Shown in pieces: positions 1-8,699 of a stretch of DNA of 20,088 bases. Position numbers and translations under genes: made by a program. How positions within the stretch are numbered: the first letter of the stretch is position 1; every line of letters begins with the position of its first letter. The stretch comes from Omnitrophica bacterium GWA2_52_8. Lineage in GTDB: Bacteria; Omnitrophota; Omnitrophia; Omnitrophales; Aquincolibacteriaceae. The stretch covers positions 9,357-29,444 of the forward strand of contig MHFC01000141.1 of assembly GCA_001804025.1 (NCBI GenBank), in the 5' to 3' direction. A model generated the notes under the pieces. It saw only the letters and a program-made list of their open reading frames with translations. It had not been told where the DNA came from and ran no database searches.

Positions 1-1197
1 GCCTTGCAGAGGACCCTGATTGAGCATGCCCTCCTTATCGTCGGCTCCGCCACGCCGTCCCTGGAAACAAACTATGAAAGCGACACGGGACGATACGATA
101 AAGTTCAAATGCGGCACCGGGTCGACCATAGACCCCTTCCCAATGTTCGCATTCTTGATTTAAAGGATTCCACGCGAGGCGAAAAAAAGCCGCAGATATT
201 TTCGCACGTCCTTTGCCGTGAGGTCGAACAAAATCTTAAAAAAAAGGAGTCCACGATTTTATTGCTGAACCGGCGCGGATTTTCGACCCGCATCCATTGT
301 CCTAAATGTGCGCATGTCGAGAATTGTCCGTCGTGTCAAATTGCCCTGACTTTTCACCAGGAAAAAAACCAGCTTGTCTGCCATTACTGCAATTTTTTAA
401 AACCACCGCCTGATCAATGCTCTCAATGCAAAAACACGCTGATGAAATTTGCGGGTTTTGGGACCGAAAAACTCGAAAGCGAAGCGTCGCGCCTGTTTCC
501 GGGCGCGAGCATTGCCCGGTTGGATACCGATGTGTTAAAAAAGAGGGGGGCGCATGAATCAATTTTGAGAGATTTTCGCGAACACAAAATTGATATCCTC
601 ATCGGGACACAAATGGTTGCCAAGGGCTTTGATTTTCCCAATGTCACTTTAGTCGGCATCGTTTTGGCGGATGTCGGGCTCATGTTGCCGGACTTCCGGT
701 CTGCGGAACGAACCTTTCAGCTCCTGACGCAAGTTGCCGGAAGGGCGGGGCGGGGCAATCTCCCAGGCCGTGTGTTCATTCAAACCTATTCACCGGATCA
801 TCCGAGTATTGTTTATGCCCGGGAGCACCACTATGAAAACTTCTGCCGTTATGAGCTTGAACAAAGACGCGAATATCATTACCCGCCGTTTGTGAGGATT
901 GTGAATATCATCATACGAGGTCTGGTTGAAAATAAGGCCTATTTGGCCGCCCGCGCCGTTAAAGAAGCGCTCCAAGCCGCGTGCGCGGAAAAAATGCTGT
1001 CAGGGCCGAACATTCAGCTCCTGGGGCCTGCGCCGCTTCCGTTTTATCATTTGCGTGGTAATTTTCGCTGGCATGTTTTGATCAAGCATCAATTAGAGGA
1101 TGCCGCTCTGGGAGATTTACTGAGTACGCTGGACTCGATTAAAAAGTCCGCAGGAGTCATGACCGCGGTGGACGTAGATCCTGTCAATATTCTATAA
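1..1197 (+). CDS. priA: Primosomal protein N' (PriA helicase), C-terminal part, cut by window start
   Basis: PriA is the superfamily 2 DNA helicase that reloads the replisome at stalled forks. The frame is open from base 1, so the N-terminal DNA-binding and first helicase parts lie outside the window; 398 residues are visible, a little over half the usual length. Seen here: the GSATPSLE motif near visible residues 15-22; the zinc-binding insert with four Cys pairs (CPKC, CPSC, CHYC, CSQC, bases about 298-440) that normally bind two zinc ions; then the second RecA-like lobe with GTQMVAKGFDF and QVAGRAGRG (helicase motifs V and VI). The C-terminal domain ends at TAA 1195-1197. It heads the priA-def-fmt run, a common bacterial arrangement. 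The first in-frame TTG (base 4) is not a real start. Confidence 0.96.
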   Translation, partial: ALQRTLIEHALLIVGSATPSLETNYESDTGRYDKVQMRHRVDHRPLPNVRILDLKDSTRGEKKPQIFSHVLCREVEQNLKKKESTILLLNRRGFSTRIHCPKCAHVENCPSCQIALTFHQEKNQLVCHYCNFLKPPPDQCSQCKNTLMKFAGFGTEKLESEASRLFPGASIARLDTDVLKKRGAHESILRDFREHKIDILIGTQMVAKGFDFPNVTLVGIVLADVGLMLPDFRSAERTFQLLTQVAGRAGRGNLPGRVFIQTYSPDHPSIVYAREHHYENFCRYELEQRREYHYPPFVRIVNIIIRGLVENKAYLAARAVKEALQAACAEKMLSGPNIQLLGPAPLPFYHLRGNFRWHVLIKHQLEDAALGDLLSTLDSIKKSAGVMTAVDVDPVNIL

Positions 1198-1232
1198 GCA
1201 AAATATCCTCTTTTTCGAGACCCCCATGTTCG

Positions 1233-1241
1233 TGTTATAAT
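1233..1241 (+). promoter_or_regulatory. Extended -10 promoter element just before def
   Basis: TGTTATAAT combines a consensus -10 hexamer TATAAT (1236-1241) with the extended -10 TG dinucleotide at 1233-1234. No good -35 is visible at the normal distance, which extended -10 promoters can tolerate. Transcription would start near 1248-1249, at the second ATG of def (1249). That would give a leaderless def message; see the findings. Confidence 0.45.
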
Positions 1242-1242
1242 T

Positions 1243-1749
1243 ATGGCCATGGCGCTACTTCCCATAAAAATTTATCCCGATCCTGTCTTGACGGTGAAGG
1301 CCGGGCCCCTCAGCGATTTTGGGCCCAAAAGCCAGACCTTATTTGACGATATGATCGAAACGATGTACGTTGAAGACGGGGTTGGCTTGGCCGCCCCGCA
1401 AGTGGGGATTTCAAAGCGCATTCTCATTGCATCGCCTTCGATGAAGCGGGGACAAGAATATGTGATGATAAACCCCGAAATTCATGCGAGCAGCGGCCAG
1501 GAAATAGGCCCCGAGGGGTGTCTGAGTTTTCCCGGAATTTCGGCCGAAGTGGTGCGGGCCAAGGAGATTCGTTTGCACTACCAGGACCGCCAGGGCAAGC
1601 ACCATGATGTGCAGCTGAAGGATTTCTTTGCCCGCGTTGTCCAGCACGAAATGGACCACCTTAACGGCATTTTGTTGATTGACCGCGTAAGTTTTGACAA
1701 ACGCCAAGAGCTTATCGCGCAATTACAACAAAACATTCAAAACCGGTAG
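1243..1749 (+). CDS. def: Peptide deformylase
   Basis: Removes the formyl group from the N-terminal methionine of new proteins; a metal-dependent cytoplasmic hydrolase. All three family motifs are present: GVGLAAPQ (residues 46-53), EGCLSFP (91-97, metal ligand Cys93) and QHEMDH (134-139, metal ligands His135 and His139, catalytic Glu136). At 168 residues it has the normal length. ATG 1243 gives MAMALLPIKIYPDP; ATG 1249 gives MALLPIKIYPDP, which fits family N-termini equally well. Neither has a Shine-Dalgarno sequence, and 1249 coincides with the start point predicted from the TATAAT at 1236-1241. It lies between priA and fmt, the gene for the opposing formylation step, 27 bp before fmt. Confidence 0.96.
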   Translation: MAMALLPIKIYPDPVLTVKAGPLSDFGPKSQTLFDDMIETMYVEDGVGLAAPQVGISKRILIASPSMKRGQEYVMINPEIHASSGQEIGPEGCLSFPGISAEVVRAKEIRLHYQDRQGKHHDVQLKDFFARVVQHEMDHLNGILLIDRVSFDKRQELIAQLQQNIQNR

Positions 1750-1776
1750 TGTCGACTTCAAACATTCCGTCGTTTC

Positions 1777-2721
1777 ATGAAAATTGTCTTTTTCGGTTCT
1801 TCAGATTTTTCCATTCCAATACTTCAATTGTGCGCCCTGCTGCCGAACCAATTGGTGACGGTGGTGACGACGCCTGATGTGAAACAGGGGCGCGGCCTCC
1901 TTATACAGTCAAATCCGGTCACCGTCTATTGCCGCAAAAATCAGATTCCCTATGTCGCTCCCGTCAAGCTATCACAAGCTCCTGAAATGGAGGCGATCCG
2001 CCGGCTGCAGCCCGATCTTTTTGTCGTGGCCTCGTACGGAAAAATGATTCCGTCATCCTGGTTAAAGTTGCCGGCACGCTATGCCTTCAATATTCATCCC
2101 TCGCTTTTACCAAGATACCGCGGTGCCGCGCCGCTCAATTGGCCGATTCTTAACGGTGAAATCGAAACCGGTATCAGCATTGCGGAAGTTACAGACCGAT
2201 TGGATGCCGGCGACCTTTATTATCAAAAAAGTCTTGTTATCGATGACGAAATCAATTCAATGGAGCTATCCACAAAACTCGCGGCAATGGCTGAGGAAGG
2301 GCTTGCGGAGATATTTCTGAGTTTAGGCCGTGGGACTCCCTTAATAAAGACCGCGCAAAATGATGGGGCGTCCAGCTATGCGCGCAAGTTGACAAAAAAC
2401 GACGGCCGCCTTAGCTGGATGGCCTCCGCAAGGGCGCTTCATAACAAAATCCGCGGACTCCTGCCTTGGCCGAAGGCTTTATTTGTTTTTAAAAATGAGA
2501 GCGTGCAAGTGCTGAAGTCGCATTGGAGTCCCGCCAACTCCGATGACCCAAAGCCGGGCCATGTCGTCAAACTGGTGAACAACAGCGGGTTATTTGTTCA
2601 AACGGGCGAGGGTATCCTGCAAATCATAAGAGTTAAACCCGCCGGAAAGCCGGAAATGCCGGCGGAAGCCTATGCTCACGGCCGTCAAATCAAGGCAGGC
2701 GTCCCGCTGACGGATCTATGA
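1777..2721 (+). CDS. fmt: Methionyl-tRNA formyltransferase
   Basis: Transfers a formyl group from 10-formyltetrahydrofolate to Met-tRNAfMet, preparing initiator tRNA. The Rossmann-type N-terminal domain starts MKIVFFGSSDFS. The catalytic triad is visible as Asn105 and His107 in NIHPSLLPRYRGAAP, and Asp143 in RLDAGD; each is one position before the E. coli numbering N106/H108/D144. The smaller C-terminal tRNA-binding barrel covers about residues 205-310. The length of 314 residues is normal. There is no clear Shine-Dalgarno sequence before ATG 1777. The stop overlaps the start of the next gene as ATGA (2718-2721), which indicates translational coupling. Confidence 0.97.
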   Translation: MKIVFFGSSDFSIPILQLCALLPNQLVTVVTTPDVKQGRGLLIQSNPVTVYCRKNQIPYVAPVKLSQAPEMEAIRRLQPDLFVVASYGKMIPSSWLKLPARYAFNIHPSLLPRYRGAAPLNWPILNGEIETGISIAEVTDRLDAGDLYYQKSLVIDDEINSMELSTKLAAMAEEGLAEIFLSLGRGTPLIKTAQNDGASSYARKLTKNDGRLSWMASARALHNKIRGLLPWPKALFVFKNESVQVLKSHWSPANSDDPKPGHVVKLVNNSGLFVQTGEGILQIIRVKPAGKPEMPAEAYAHGRQIKAGVPLTDL

Positions 2722-3851
2722 AAGTTCTCCACATCACAACGCACCTCAACGCGGGCGGCATTACAAACTATATTCTGCGGCTTGCCAACCCCTTGCGCGC
2801 ACGGGGTATTGAGATCGAGGTTTTGTCCAGCGGCGGGGACCTTTCAGATGCATTCCGGGCGCATGTGGTTCCCGTGCATGAGTTGCCGATTCGGACAAAA
2901 AATATTTTGCATCCGAAACTTTATCAGGCGCTGCCTGAACTTAGGCGTCTGATCAAAGAAAGGGGAATTGATGTCATCCACGCGCATACGCGCATTGCGC
3001 AGGCGATGGCTTTTTTTATTCAGTTCCTCCACCGCATCCCCGTCGTGACAACTTGCCACGGTTTTTATAAACTTCGGCTAGGACGGCGTCTGTTTCCGGC
3101 ATGGGGCGATGCTGCGGTTGCGATTAGTCAACCCGTACAGGAGCATCTGTTGAATGATTTTCACCTGAAACCCGATAAAATCCGGCTAATCCATAATGCG
3201 GTTGATCTGGAAGAGATTGATGGAATTTTTAAATCTTTGAATCCGGCACATGAGAAAAAACAATTCGGATTTGAAGCCGGCGATTTTGTGGTCGGCATTG
3301 TAGCCCGGCTGGTACAAGACAAAGGCCTTGATTACCTGATTGATGCGGTTTATGCGCTAAGGCAGCGGCATTCCGGTATCCGGCTATTGATTGTCGGTGA
3401 CGGTAATTATCGCGAGGCGTGCTTCGCGCGCGTAAAAAAACTAGGGTTGGACGGTGTTACAACTTTTTCCGGAAACTTATTGAATGCGGATGTGATACGA
3501 GCCTTATGCGCAATTGACGTGTTTGTGCTGCCTGCAACATGGCGTGAAGGCTTCGGACTGAGCATTGTCGAGGCTATGGCATGCAAAAAACCGGTCATCG
3601 TGACAAATATTTGGTCGCTCAATTCACTGATCCAGGACCATCAAACCGGAATCCTCATCGAACCCAAGGCGGTAGCCCCGTTGGCGGCTGCGATTGACGA
3701 GCTTATGTGCGATTCAATCTTACGCGCGAGTCTCGGCAACCAGGGGCGGATTATGGTCGAAAAGTTTTTTTCTATGCCCCGCATGGCTGATGAGTTGGCC
3801 GACACCTATCAGCAAACATACGAAAGACGTCATCATGTCAAAAAAATATGA
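2718..3851 (+). CDS. Glycosyltransferase family 4 (GT-B fold)
   Basis: A 377-residue GT4-type glycosyltransferase, probably acting on envelope or exopolysaccharide sugars on the cytoplasmic face of the membrane; the substrate cannot be told. The N-terminal acceptor lobe begins MKVLHITTHLNAGGITNYI, with the glycine-rich GGIT loop. HAHTR at 88-92, HNAVD at 159-163 and VARLVQDKG (195-203) open the donor lobe. EGFGLSIVEAMA (277-288) carries the EX7E pair Glu277 and Glu285 that contacts the nucleotide-sugar. No membrane segment or signal peptide is seen. It overlaps fmt by 4 bp and lhgO by 17 bp, so it is coupled to both despite having no evident pathway link. Confidence 0.92.
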   Translation: MKVLHITTHLNAGGITNYILRLANPLRARGIEIEVLSSGGDLSDAFRAHVVPVHELPIRTKNILHPKLYQALPELRRLIKERGIDVIHAHTRIAQAMAFFIQFLHRIPVVTTCHGFYKLRLGRRLFPAWGDAAVAISQPVQEHLLNDFHLKPDKIRLIHNAVDLEEIDGIFKSLNPAHEKKQFGFEAGDFVVGIVARLVQDKGLDYLIDAVYALRQRHSGIRLLIVGDGNYREACFARVKKLGLDGVTTFSGNLLNADVIRALCAIDVFVLPATWREGFGLSIVEAMACKKPVIVTNIWSLNSLIQDHQTGILIEPKAVAPLAAAIDELMCDSILRASLGNQGRIMVEKFFSMPRMADELADTYQQTYERRHHVKKI

Positions 3852-5040
3852 AATTATCATTGCCGGGGCGGGCATCATCGGCCTTGCGGTGGCCTACGAA
3901 TATTTAAAACGCGGGAAACGAAGCATTTTAATCTTGGAAAAGGAGAGGGATCGCGGGCAACATGCCAGCGGGCGTAATAGCGGGGTGCTCCACGCGGGGA
4001 TTTATTATACCAAAGATTCATTGAAGGCCCGATTTTGCCGGACGGGATCGGAAAAGCTGTATCAATATGCCATTGACCGTAAAATCCCTGTACTGCGTAA
4101 CGGAAAAGTGATCGTCGCCTGGGATGAAACATCCGCGCGGCAAATTGACATCTTGTATCAAAGATCGATCGAAAATGGCGTCAAGGTTGAAATCATTTCA
4201 AAGCAGGATTTAAAAAAACTCGAGCCCTGCGCCGGCACCTATGACCGCGCATTATACTCGCCGAATACGGCGGTCATTGATTCCAAGGGGGTTTTGGACG
4301 CATTGCACCAGGATTTAAACGGAGGCGGGATCGAAATCCGGTTTGATGCGGAGGTGCTGCGCATTGACGCCGATACAAAAACACTCAAAACCCGCAGCGG
4401 TGACTTCGAATATGAATATTTAATAAACGCGGCGGGGCTCTATGCCGACAAAATCGCGCATCAAATGCAGGTCGGCAAGCAATATCGGATACTCCCTTTC
4501 AAGGGCTGTTACCGGAAAATTCGCAAAGAAACGGCAGCCCTGTTTAACGGCTCCGTCTATCCGGTCCCTGATTTAGGCATGCCATTTCTCGGTGTTCACA
4601 TCACAAAAAACATCGAAGGAGGCCTTTATGTCGGGCCTTCCGCCATGCCCGCCTTGGGACGGGAAAATTATAAAGGGTTCGATTCCATCCGGCCGGACGA
4701 ATTGCCGCGTATTTTATGGGATCTCGCCGGCCTGTCGGTCCGTAATGAGCAAAATTTTTTGGGACTGGTGCGCTCAGAAATTTCCCGGTATCCCTTGCGC
4801 GGCATGATGCCCCATATACGGCGCCTGGCGCCGGGATTGACAGAAGCCGACTTTTTACCGGGGTTTGCCAAAGTCGGCATACGCGCGCAATTATTCGACG
4901 CCAAAAACCGGCGTCTTGTGATGGACTTTTTGGTCGAGCAGGGCCGGCATTCGACACACATCTTAAATGCGGTATCGCCCGGATTTACGTCAAGTTTTGC
5001 ATTCGCCGAATGGCTTCTCAATGAAAAGCTTCCTGCTTGA
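3835..5040 (+). CDS. lhgO: L-2-hydroxyglutarate oxidase/dehydrogenase (FAD-dependent)
   Basis: A DAO-family flavoprotein that oxidises L-2-hydroxyglutarate to 2-oxoglutarate and passes electrons to quinone or oxygen. The ADP-binding motif GAGIIG (residues 11-16) follows the first strand. The diagnostic LhgO stretch ASGRNSGVLHAGIYY comes shortly after, with KGCYRKI and PFLGVHIT further on; the C-terminal PGFTSSFAFAEW closes the FAD site. I start it at ATG 3835 (MSKKYEIIIAGAG, 401 residues) because the frame upstream of that point is only overlap with the glycosyltransferase gene. The stop codon TGA (5038-5040) forms part of the -35 box of the gap promoter. Placement with priA-def-fmt is unusual. 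Other DAO-family dehydrogenase specificities cannot be fully excluded. Confidence 0.92.
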   Translation: MSKKYEIIIAGAGIIGLAVAYEYLKRGKRSILILEKERDRGQHASGRNSGVLHAGIYYTKDSLKARFCRTGSEKLYQYAIDRKIPVLRNGKVIVAWDETSARQIDILYQRSIENGVKVEIISKQDLKKLEPCAGTYDRALYSPNTAVIDSKGVLDALHQDLNGGGIEIRFDAEVLRIDADTKTLKTRSGDFEYEYLINAAGLYADKIAHQMQVGKQYRILPFKGCYRKIRKETAALFNGSVYPVPDLGMPFLGVHITKNIEGGLYVGPSAMPALGRENYKGFDSIRPDELPRILWDLAGLSVRNEQNFLGLVRSEISRYPLRGMMPHIRRLAPGLTEADFLPGFAKVGIRAQLFDAKNRRLVMDFLVEQGRHSTHILNAVSPGFTSSFAFAEWLLNEKLPA

Positions 5041-5064
5041 CACTCTGTCCAGCCCCTTTATAAT
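5037..5064 (+). promoter_or_regulatory. Sigma-70 promoter of gap
   Basis: TTGACA at 5037-5042 and TATAAT at 5059-5064, separated by 16 bp: both hexamers match consensus exactly. The start site should fall near 5071, giving a leader of about 50 nt before the gap ATG. The -35 box overlaps the lhgO stop codon (TGA 5038-5040), so the promoter begins where the upstream gene ends. Confidence 0.85.
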
Positions 5065-5089
5065 AGCGACTTCATCCCCTGATGCATAA

Positions 5090-6205
<1,116 letters not shown>

Positions 6206-6258
6206 TCTTCATTGCAACATCGCAATAGGTTCTTGCTGAAAACTTGCACTTTCGTTGT

Positions 6259-6275
6259 CAGTGGTTGAACCACTG
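6259..6275. promoter_or_regulatory. 17-bp odd palindrome upstream of rlmH (possible operator or terminator stem)
   Basis: CAGTGGTTGAACCACTG is a perfect palindrome around a single central G (8-bp arms). As RNA it would form a 7-bp stem with a 3-nt loop. No T-run follows, so it is a poor intrinsic terminator for gap. It contains TTGAAC (6265-6270), which could act as a -35 box for TATATT at 6287-6292 (16-bp spacer). A repressor bound here would block that promoter. The function is inferred from sequence alone. Confidence 0.4.
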
Positions 6276-6294
6276 CCCGAACGGTATATATTGA

Positions 6295-6753
6295 ATGAAA
6301 GTCTATTTTTGTTTGACCTGGGCCCGATCTCCCGTAAAACTCTCCCAAGCTTTTAAACATTTTGGGCTCGGCCAATCCTTCAAAATGTATCAATCGCGCA
6401 TCAATGCCTACGCAAAATGCGGGATCCTTCCGCGGCCGCAACGTGGCTGGAATTCCGGTAAGTTGTCGCGGGTGATGCTTTGCGACATCGGCGATATCAA
6501 AACCGTTCGCTCCTCGGAATGCATTTCACAGTGCGTGTCGAAATACCAGACGGACTCCGTTGAAAATTTGTATATCGTGATCGGCGGCGCCGACGGCATT
6601 TCAGAAGCTATGAGGCAGGAATATGCTGCGGCCTATCTCTGGAGTTTCGGTAAGCTTACGCTTCCGCATGAATTGGCAGCTGTTGTGGCGGCAGAGCAAA
6701 TTTACCGGGCATTCACAATCATCAATCATCACCCCTATCATGCCGGACATTAA
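6295..6753 (+). CDS. rlmH: 23S rRNA (pseudouridine1915-N3)-methyltransferase RlmH
   Basis: A SPOUT-family methyltransferase that modifies pseudouridine 1915 in helix 69 of 23S rRNA, using S-adenosylmethionine. At 152 residues it is close to the usual ~155. The C-terminal trefoil-knot cofactor site reads YIVIGGADGIS (93-103), followed by LTLPHELAAVVAAEQIYRAF and the terminal INHHPYH motif. The protein ends HPYHAGH, two residues or so longer than the usual HPYHK-type end. The N-terminal half is more divergent than usual but keeps the basic helix (FKMYQSRINAYAK). There is no Shine-Dalgarno sequence before ATG 6295, and a TATATA stretch ends only 4 bp upstream, so initiation may be leaderless. 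It begins a five-gene + strand run. Confidence 0.9.
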   Translation: MKVYFCLTWARSPVKLSQAFKHFGLGQSFKMYQSRINAYAKCGILPRPQRGWNSGKLSRVMLCDIGDIKTVRSSECISQCVSKYQTDSVENLYIVIGGADGISEAMRQEYAAAYLWSFGKLTLPHELAAVVAAEQIYRAFTIINHHPYHAGH

Positions 6754-6771
6754 AAAAAGTATATTTCCAAG

Positions 6772-7977
6772 ATGATCCACAATTTTCATATCCGCATCGA
6801 AAAACCGTCTTCACAGCCAAAGCTGCGGATCATCTTATGGACTGCCGCGGTGCTGATTTTGGGAATCATTTTAGCGGCACTATTTTATCGGACAACCCAG
6901 CCTTCGGCCGACTCCGGCTTTGCCGTGCGTGATGTGTGGGGGCATGCGTTGATTCGCCCTGCGCAGCAAACGGATTTTCAAAAGCTCGTTACGGGCCCCA
7001 TGGTCGATACAAGCGAGGTTATAAAAACGTCCGCAAACGGGCAGGTGGATTTCGAATACCGCCGCAAAACAGTGTTGCGCTTAAAAGACAATACGGAGGT
7101 AATGATTACAGCCAGAAGCGGCATATGGCCATTCCGGCGTCCTGCAACGGTCGAACTCCTTCGCGGGACGCTTCTTCTTGCCGGTGATGCGGCGCTGATA
7201 GACGCGCCCTTGCTTATTAAGAGCAAAGGGGCCGAATTCTTCGCAAATAACTCGCTTGTCAAAGTTGAGGCATCGCGCGTTCCTCTATCGCGCATAAGCG
7301 TTTTACACGGCTCGATTGAGATTCAACCAAGCGGCCGCGCGGCCGCAGGGGAAAGAAGTGTCGTTCCCGAATATCATTATGGCTCGGTGGATTCCAAGCG
7401 CGGCACCCTATCAGGCGTTCAGATCGTTGAAAAAGAAGATTGGCACCCCTTGATGGAGCTCTACACTCTTGTATCTGAGATGACGCCGGAGTATCTGAGC
7501 TCTCTTGTATCTCAAATGAAATCGGAGAGTCGGGACTGGGATCTCGTCAAAAGCATTCGTACGGACGCGTCGCAGCATGGCTATGTTTCGATTTCGGCGC
7601 AGCGGGAACGCTCTTCCATGCAATATTTATTAAATCTTTATTACGATGTTGCGCCGGACAATGCTTCAGTCCGGGTGACTGTTGAATTCGAGCGTCCTGT
7701 CGCTTCAGAGATCGTTTTGGACGTTCGCAGCCTAGCTGATGAGGCGGCAGCGTCCCCGGGTTTCAAGGTCTCATTGCTTCGGAACGGAAGGCCTGCAAAA
7801 ACCTATACGGTTGACCGCCTGCTTGATGATTGGGTGCAACTGCGGCTCACGGATGTTTTGCAATCCGATTGTCACGGTGTTGTCCTGGAGTTTGCCCACA
7901 CCTCGTCCCAAGGGCCTGCGCACGGAACGGTCCAGATTCGCAGAATTCTAGAACAAAAACTCGAGCTTCAAAATTAA
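6772..7977 (+). CDS. Membrane-anchored FecR-domain protein
   Basis: A 401-residue envelope protein. A short cytoplasmic tail (1-18) leads into one transmembrane helix (about 19-38), so the rest should lie outside the inner membrane. Residues of about 50-190 resemble a FecR domain: a beta-rich stretch running through TSANGQVDFEYRRKTVLRL, VELLRGTLLL and ISVLHGSIEIQPSG. FecR domains in this setting often occur in envelope or surface-polymer proteins rather than true iron signalling; no sigma factor or TonB receptor gene is nearby. The C-terminal part (about 220-401) has no domain I recognise. It starts 18 bp after rlmH and ends 14 bp before the amidotransferase, so it is probably in the same transcript. 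The exact function is unknown. Confidence 0.75.
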   Translation: MIHNFHIRIEKPSSQPKLRIILWTAAVLILGIILAALFYRTTQPSADSGFAVRDVWGHALIRPAQQTDFQKLVTGPMVDTSEVIKTSANGQVDFEYRRKTVLRLKDNTEVMITARSGIWPFRRPATVELLRGTLLLAGDAALIDAPLLIKSKGAEFFANNSLVKVEASRVPLSRISVLHGSIEIQPSGRAAAGERSVVPEYHYGSVDSKRGTLSGVQIVEKEDWHPLMELYTLVSEMTPEYLSSLVSQMKSESRDWDLVKSIRTDASQHGYVSISAQRERSSMQYLLNLYYDVAPDNASVRVTVEFERPVASEIVLDVRSLADEAAASPGFKVSLLRNGRPAKTYTVDRLLDDWVQLRLTDVLQSDCHGVVLEFAHTSSQGPAHGTVQIRRILEQKLELQN

Positions 7978-7991
7978 ACGGGGCGGTTTCA

Positions 7992-8699
7992 ATGCGTTTA
8001 CATTACCTCCAGCATGTTTCGTTTGAAGATCCCGGGATTATCCTTCCGTGGGCCCAAAACCGAGGGCATCAGATGGCCTCAACCCGGTTTTATGACGAGG
8101 GGGAGCTCCCAAATCACAAGGACTATGAGGGATTAATTATTATGGGCGGTCCGATGAGTATTCACGATGACGGGATTTATCCCTGGATTGCCGATGAAAA
8201 GCGCTTTATCCGAGAGGCTATTGACAAAGGGAAAATCATCTTAGGCATATGCCTCGGCGCACAATTCCTGGCGGATGCGCTGGGCGGTGCCGTGTACCGG
8301 AATCCCGATAAAGAAATCGGTTTTTTCCCGGTCCGAACGGTTCGCGGCCGCAGCGGTATCAGCGGGCTTTTCCCCGACAACTTTCTGCCTTTTCACTGGC
8401 ATGGGGAAACATTTTCAATCCCGCGCGGAGCAATGAGGTTAGCCTTTAGCAGCGGGTGTATGAACCAAGCATTTGAAGCGCATTCCGGCCAGATTCTCGC
8501 GTTTCAATTTCATCTCGAAGTCAGCGTAAAAAACATACAAAAGTTGTACCGGCATTGTGCCGATGAAATTTCCATCGGGACATACGTCCAAAACAGCAGA
8601 CAGGCGATGGAGCATTTGCATGGCCTCGGTGAAAGTCATGAGTTAATGTACCAAATTCTCGATCATTTATTCCCAAAGGAGAGCGACCATGGCCGTTAA
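7992..8699 (+). CDS. Class I glutamine amidotransferase domain protein
   Basis: A stand-alone type 1 glutamine amidotransferase (GMP-synthase-glutaminase-like), 235 residues. The catalytic triad is visible: nucleophile Cys87 in GICLGAQ, and His174 and Glu176 in FQFHLE. The oxyanion-strand sequence IIMGGPMS (about 49-56) and the FHWHGETF segment are typical of the family. These proteins release ammonia from glutamine or act as gamma-glutamyl hydrolases; no synthetase partner is adjacent, so the substrate is unknown. I start at ATG 7992 (MRLHYLQHVSFEDPG), because the open frame extending upstream to 7830 only overlaps the FecR-domain gene. The last 11 bp overlap the next small gene. Confidence 0.9.
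   Translation: MRLHYLQHVSFEDPGIILPWAQNRGHQMASTRFYDEGELPNHKDYEGLIIMGGPMSIHDDGIYPWIADEKRFIREAIDKGKIILGICLGAQFLADALGGAVYRNPDKEIGFFPVRTVRGRSGISGLFPDNFLPFHWHGETFSIPRGAMRLAFSSGCMNQAFEAHSGQILAFQFHLEVSVKNIQKLYRHCADEISIGTYVQNSRQAMEHLHGLGESHELMYQILDHLFPKESDHGR
8675..8683 (+). promoter_or_regulatory. Ribosome binding site deciding the start of the 66-residue gene
   Basis: AAAGGAGAG sits inside the end of the amidotransferase gene; its AGGAG core (8677-8681) is 7 nt before ATG 8689. This good match supports the small frame as a real gene. Confidence 0.7.

Noticed and set aside
3694..3834. Longer N-terminus for LhgO starting at 3694
   Set aside because: Those 47 codons lie inside the glycosyltransferase gene, and the FAD-binding strand starts properly at ATG 3835.
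7331..7346. 16-bp palindrome GCGGCCGCGCGGCCGC
   Set aside because: It lies in the FecR-domain coding sequence (Gly-Arg-Ala-Ala-Ala); a GC-rich low-complexity run is the simplest explanation.
7830..7991. Longer N-terminus for the amidotransferase starting at 7830
   Set aside because: The extra codons are an out-of-frame reading of the FecR-domain gene; family sequence begins at ATG 7992.
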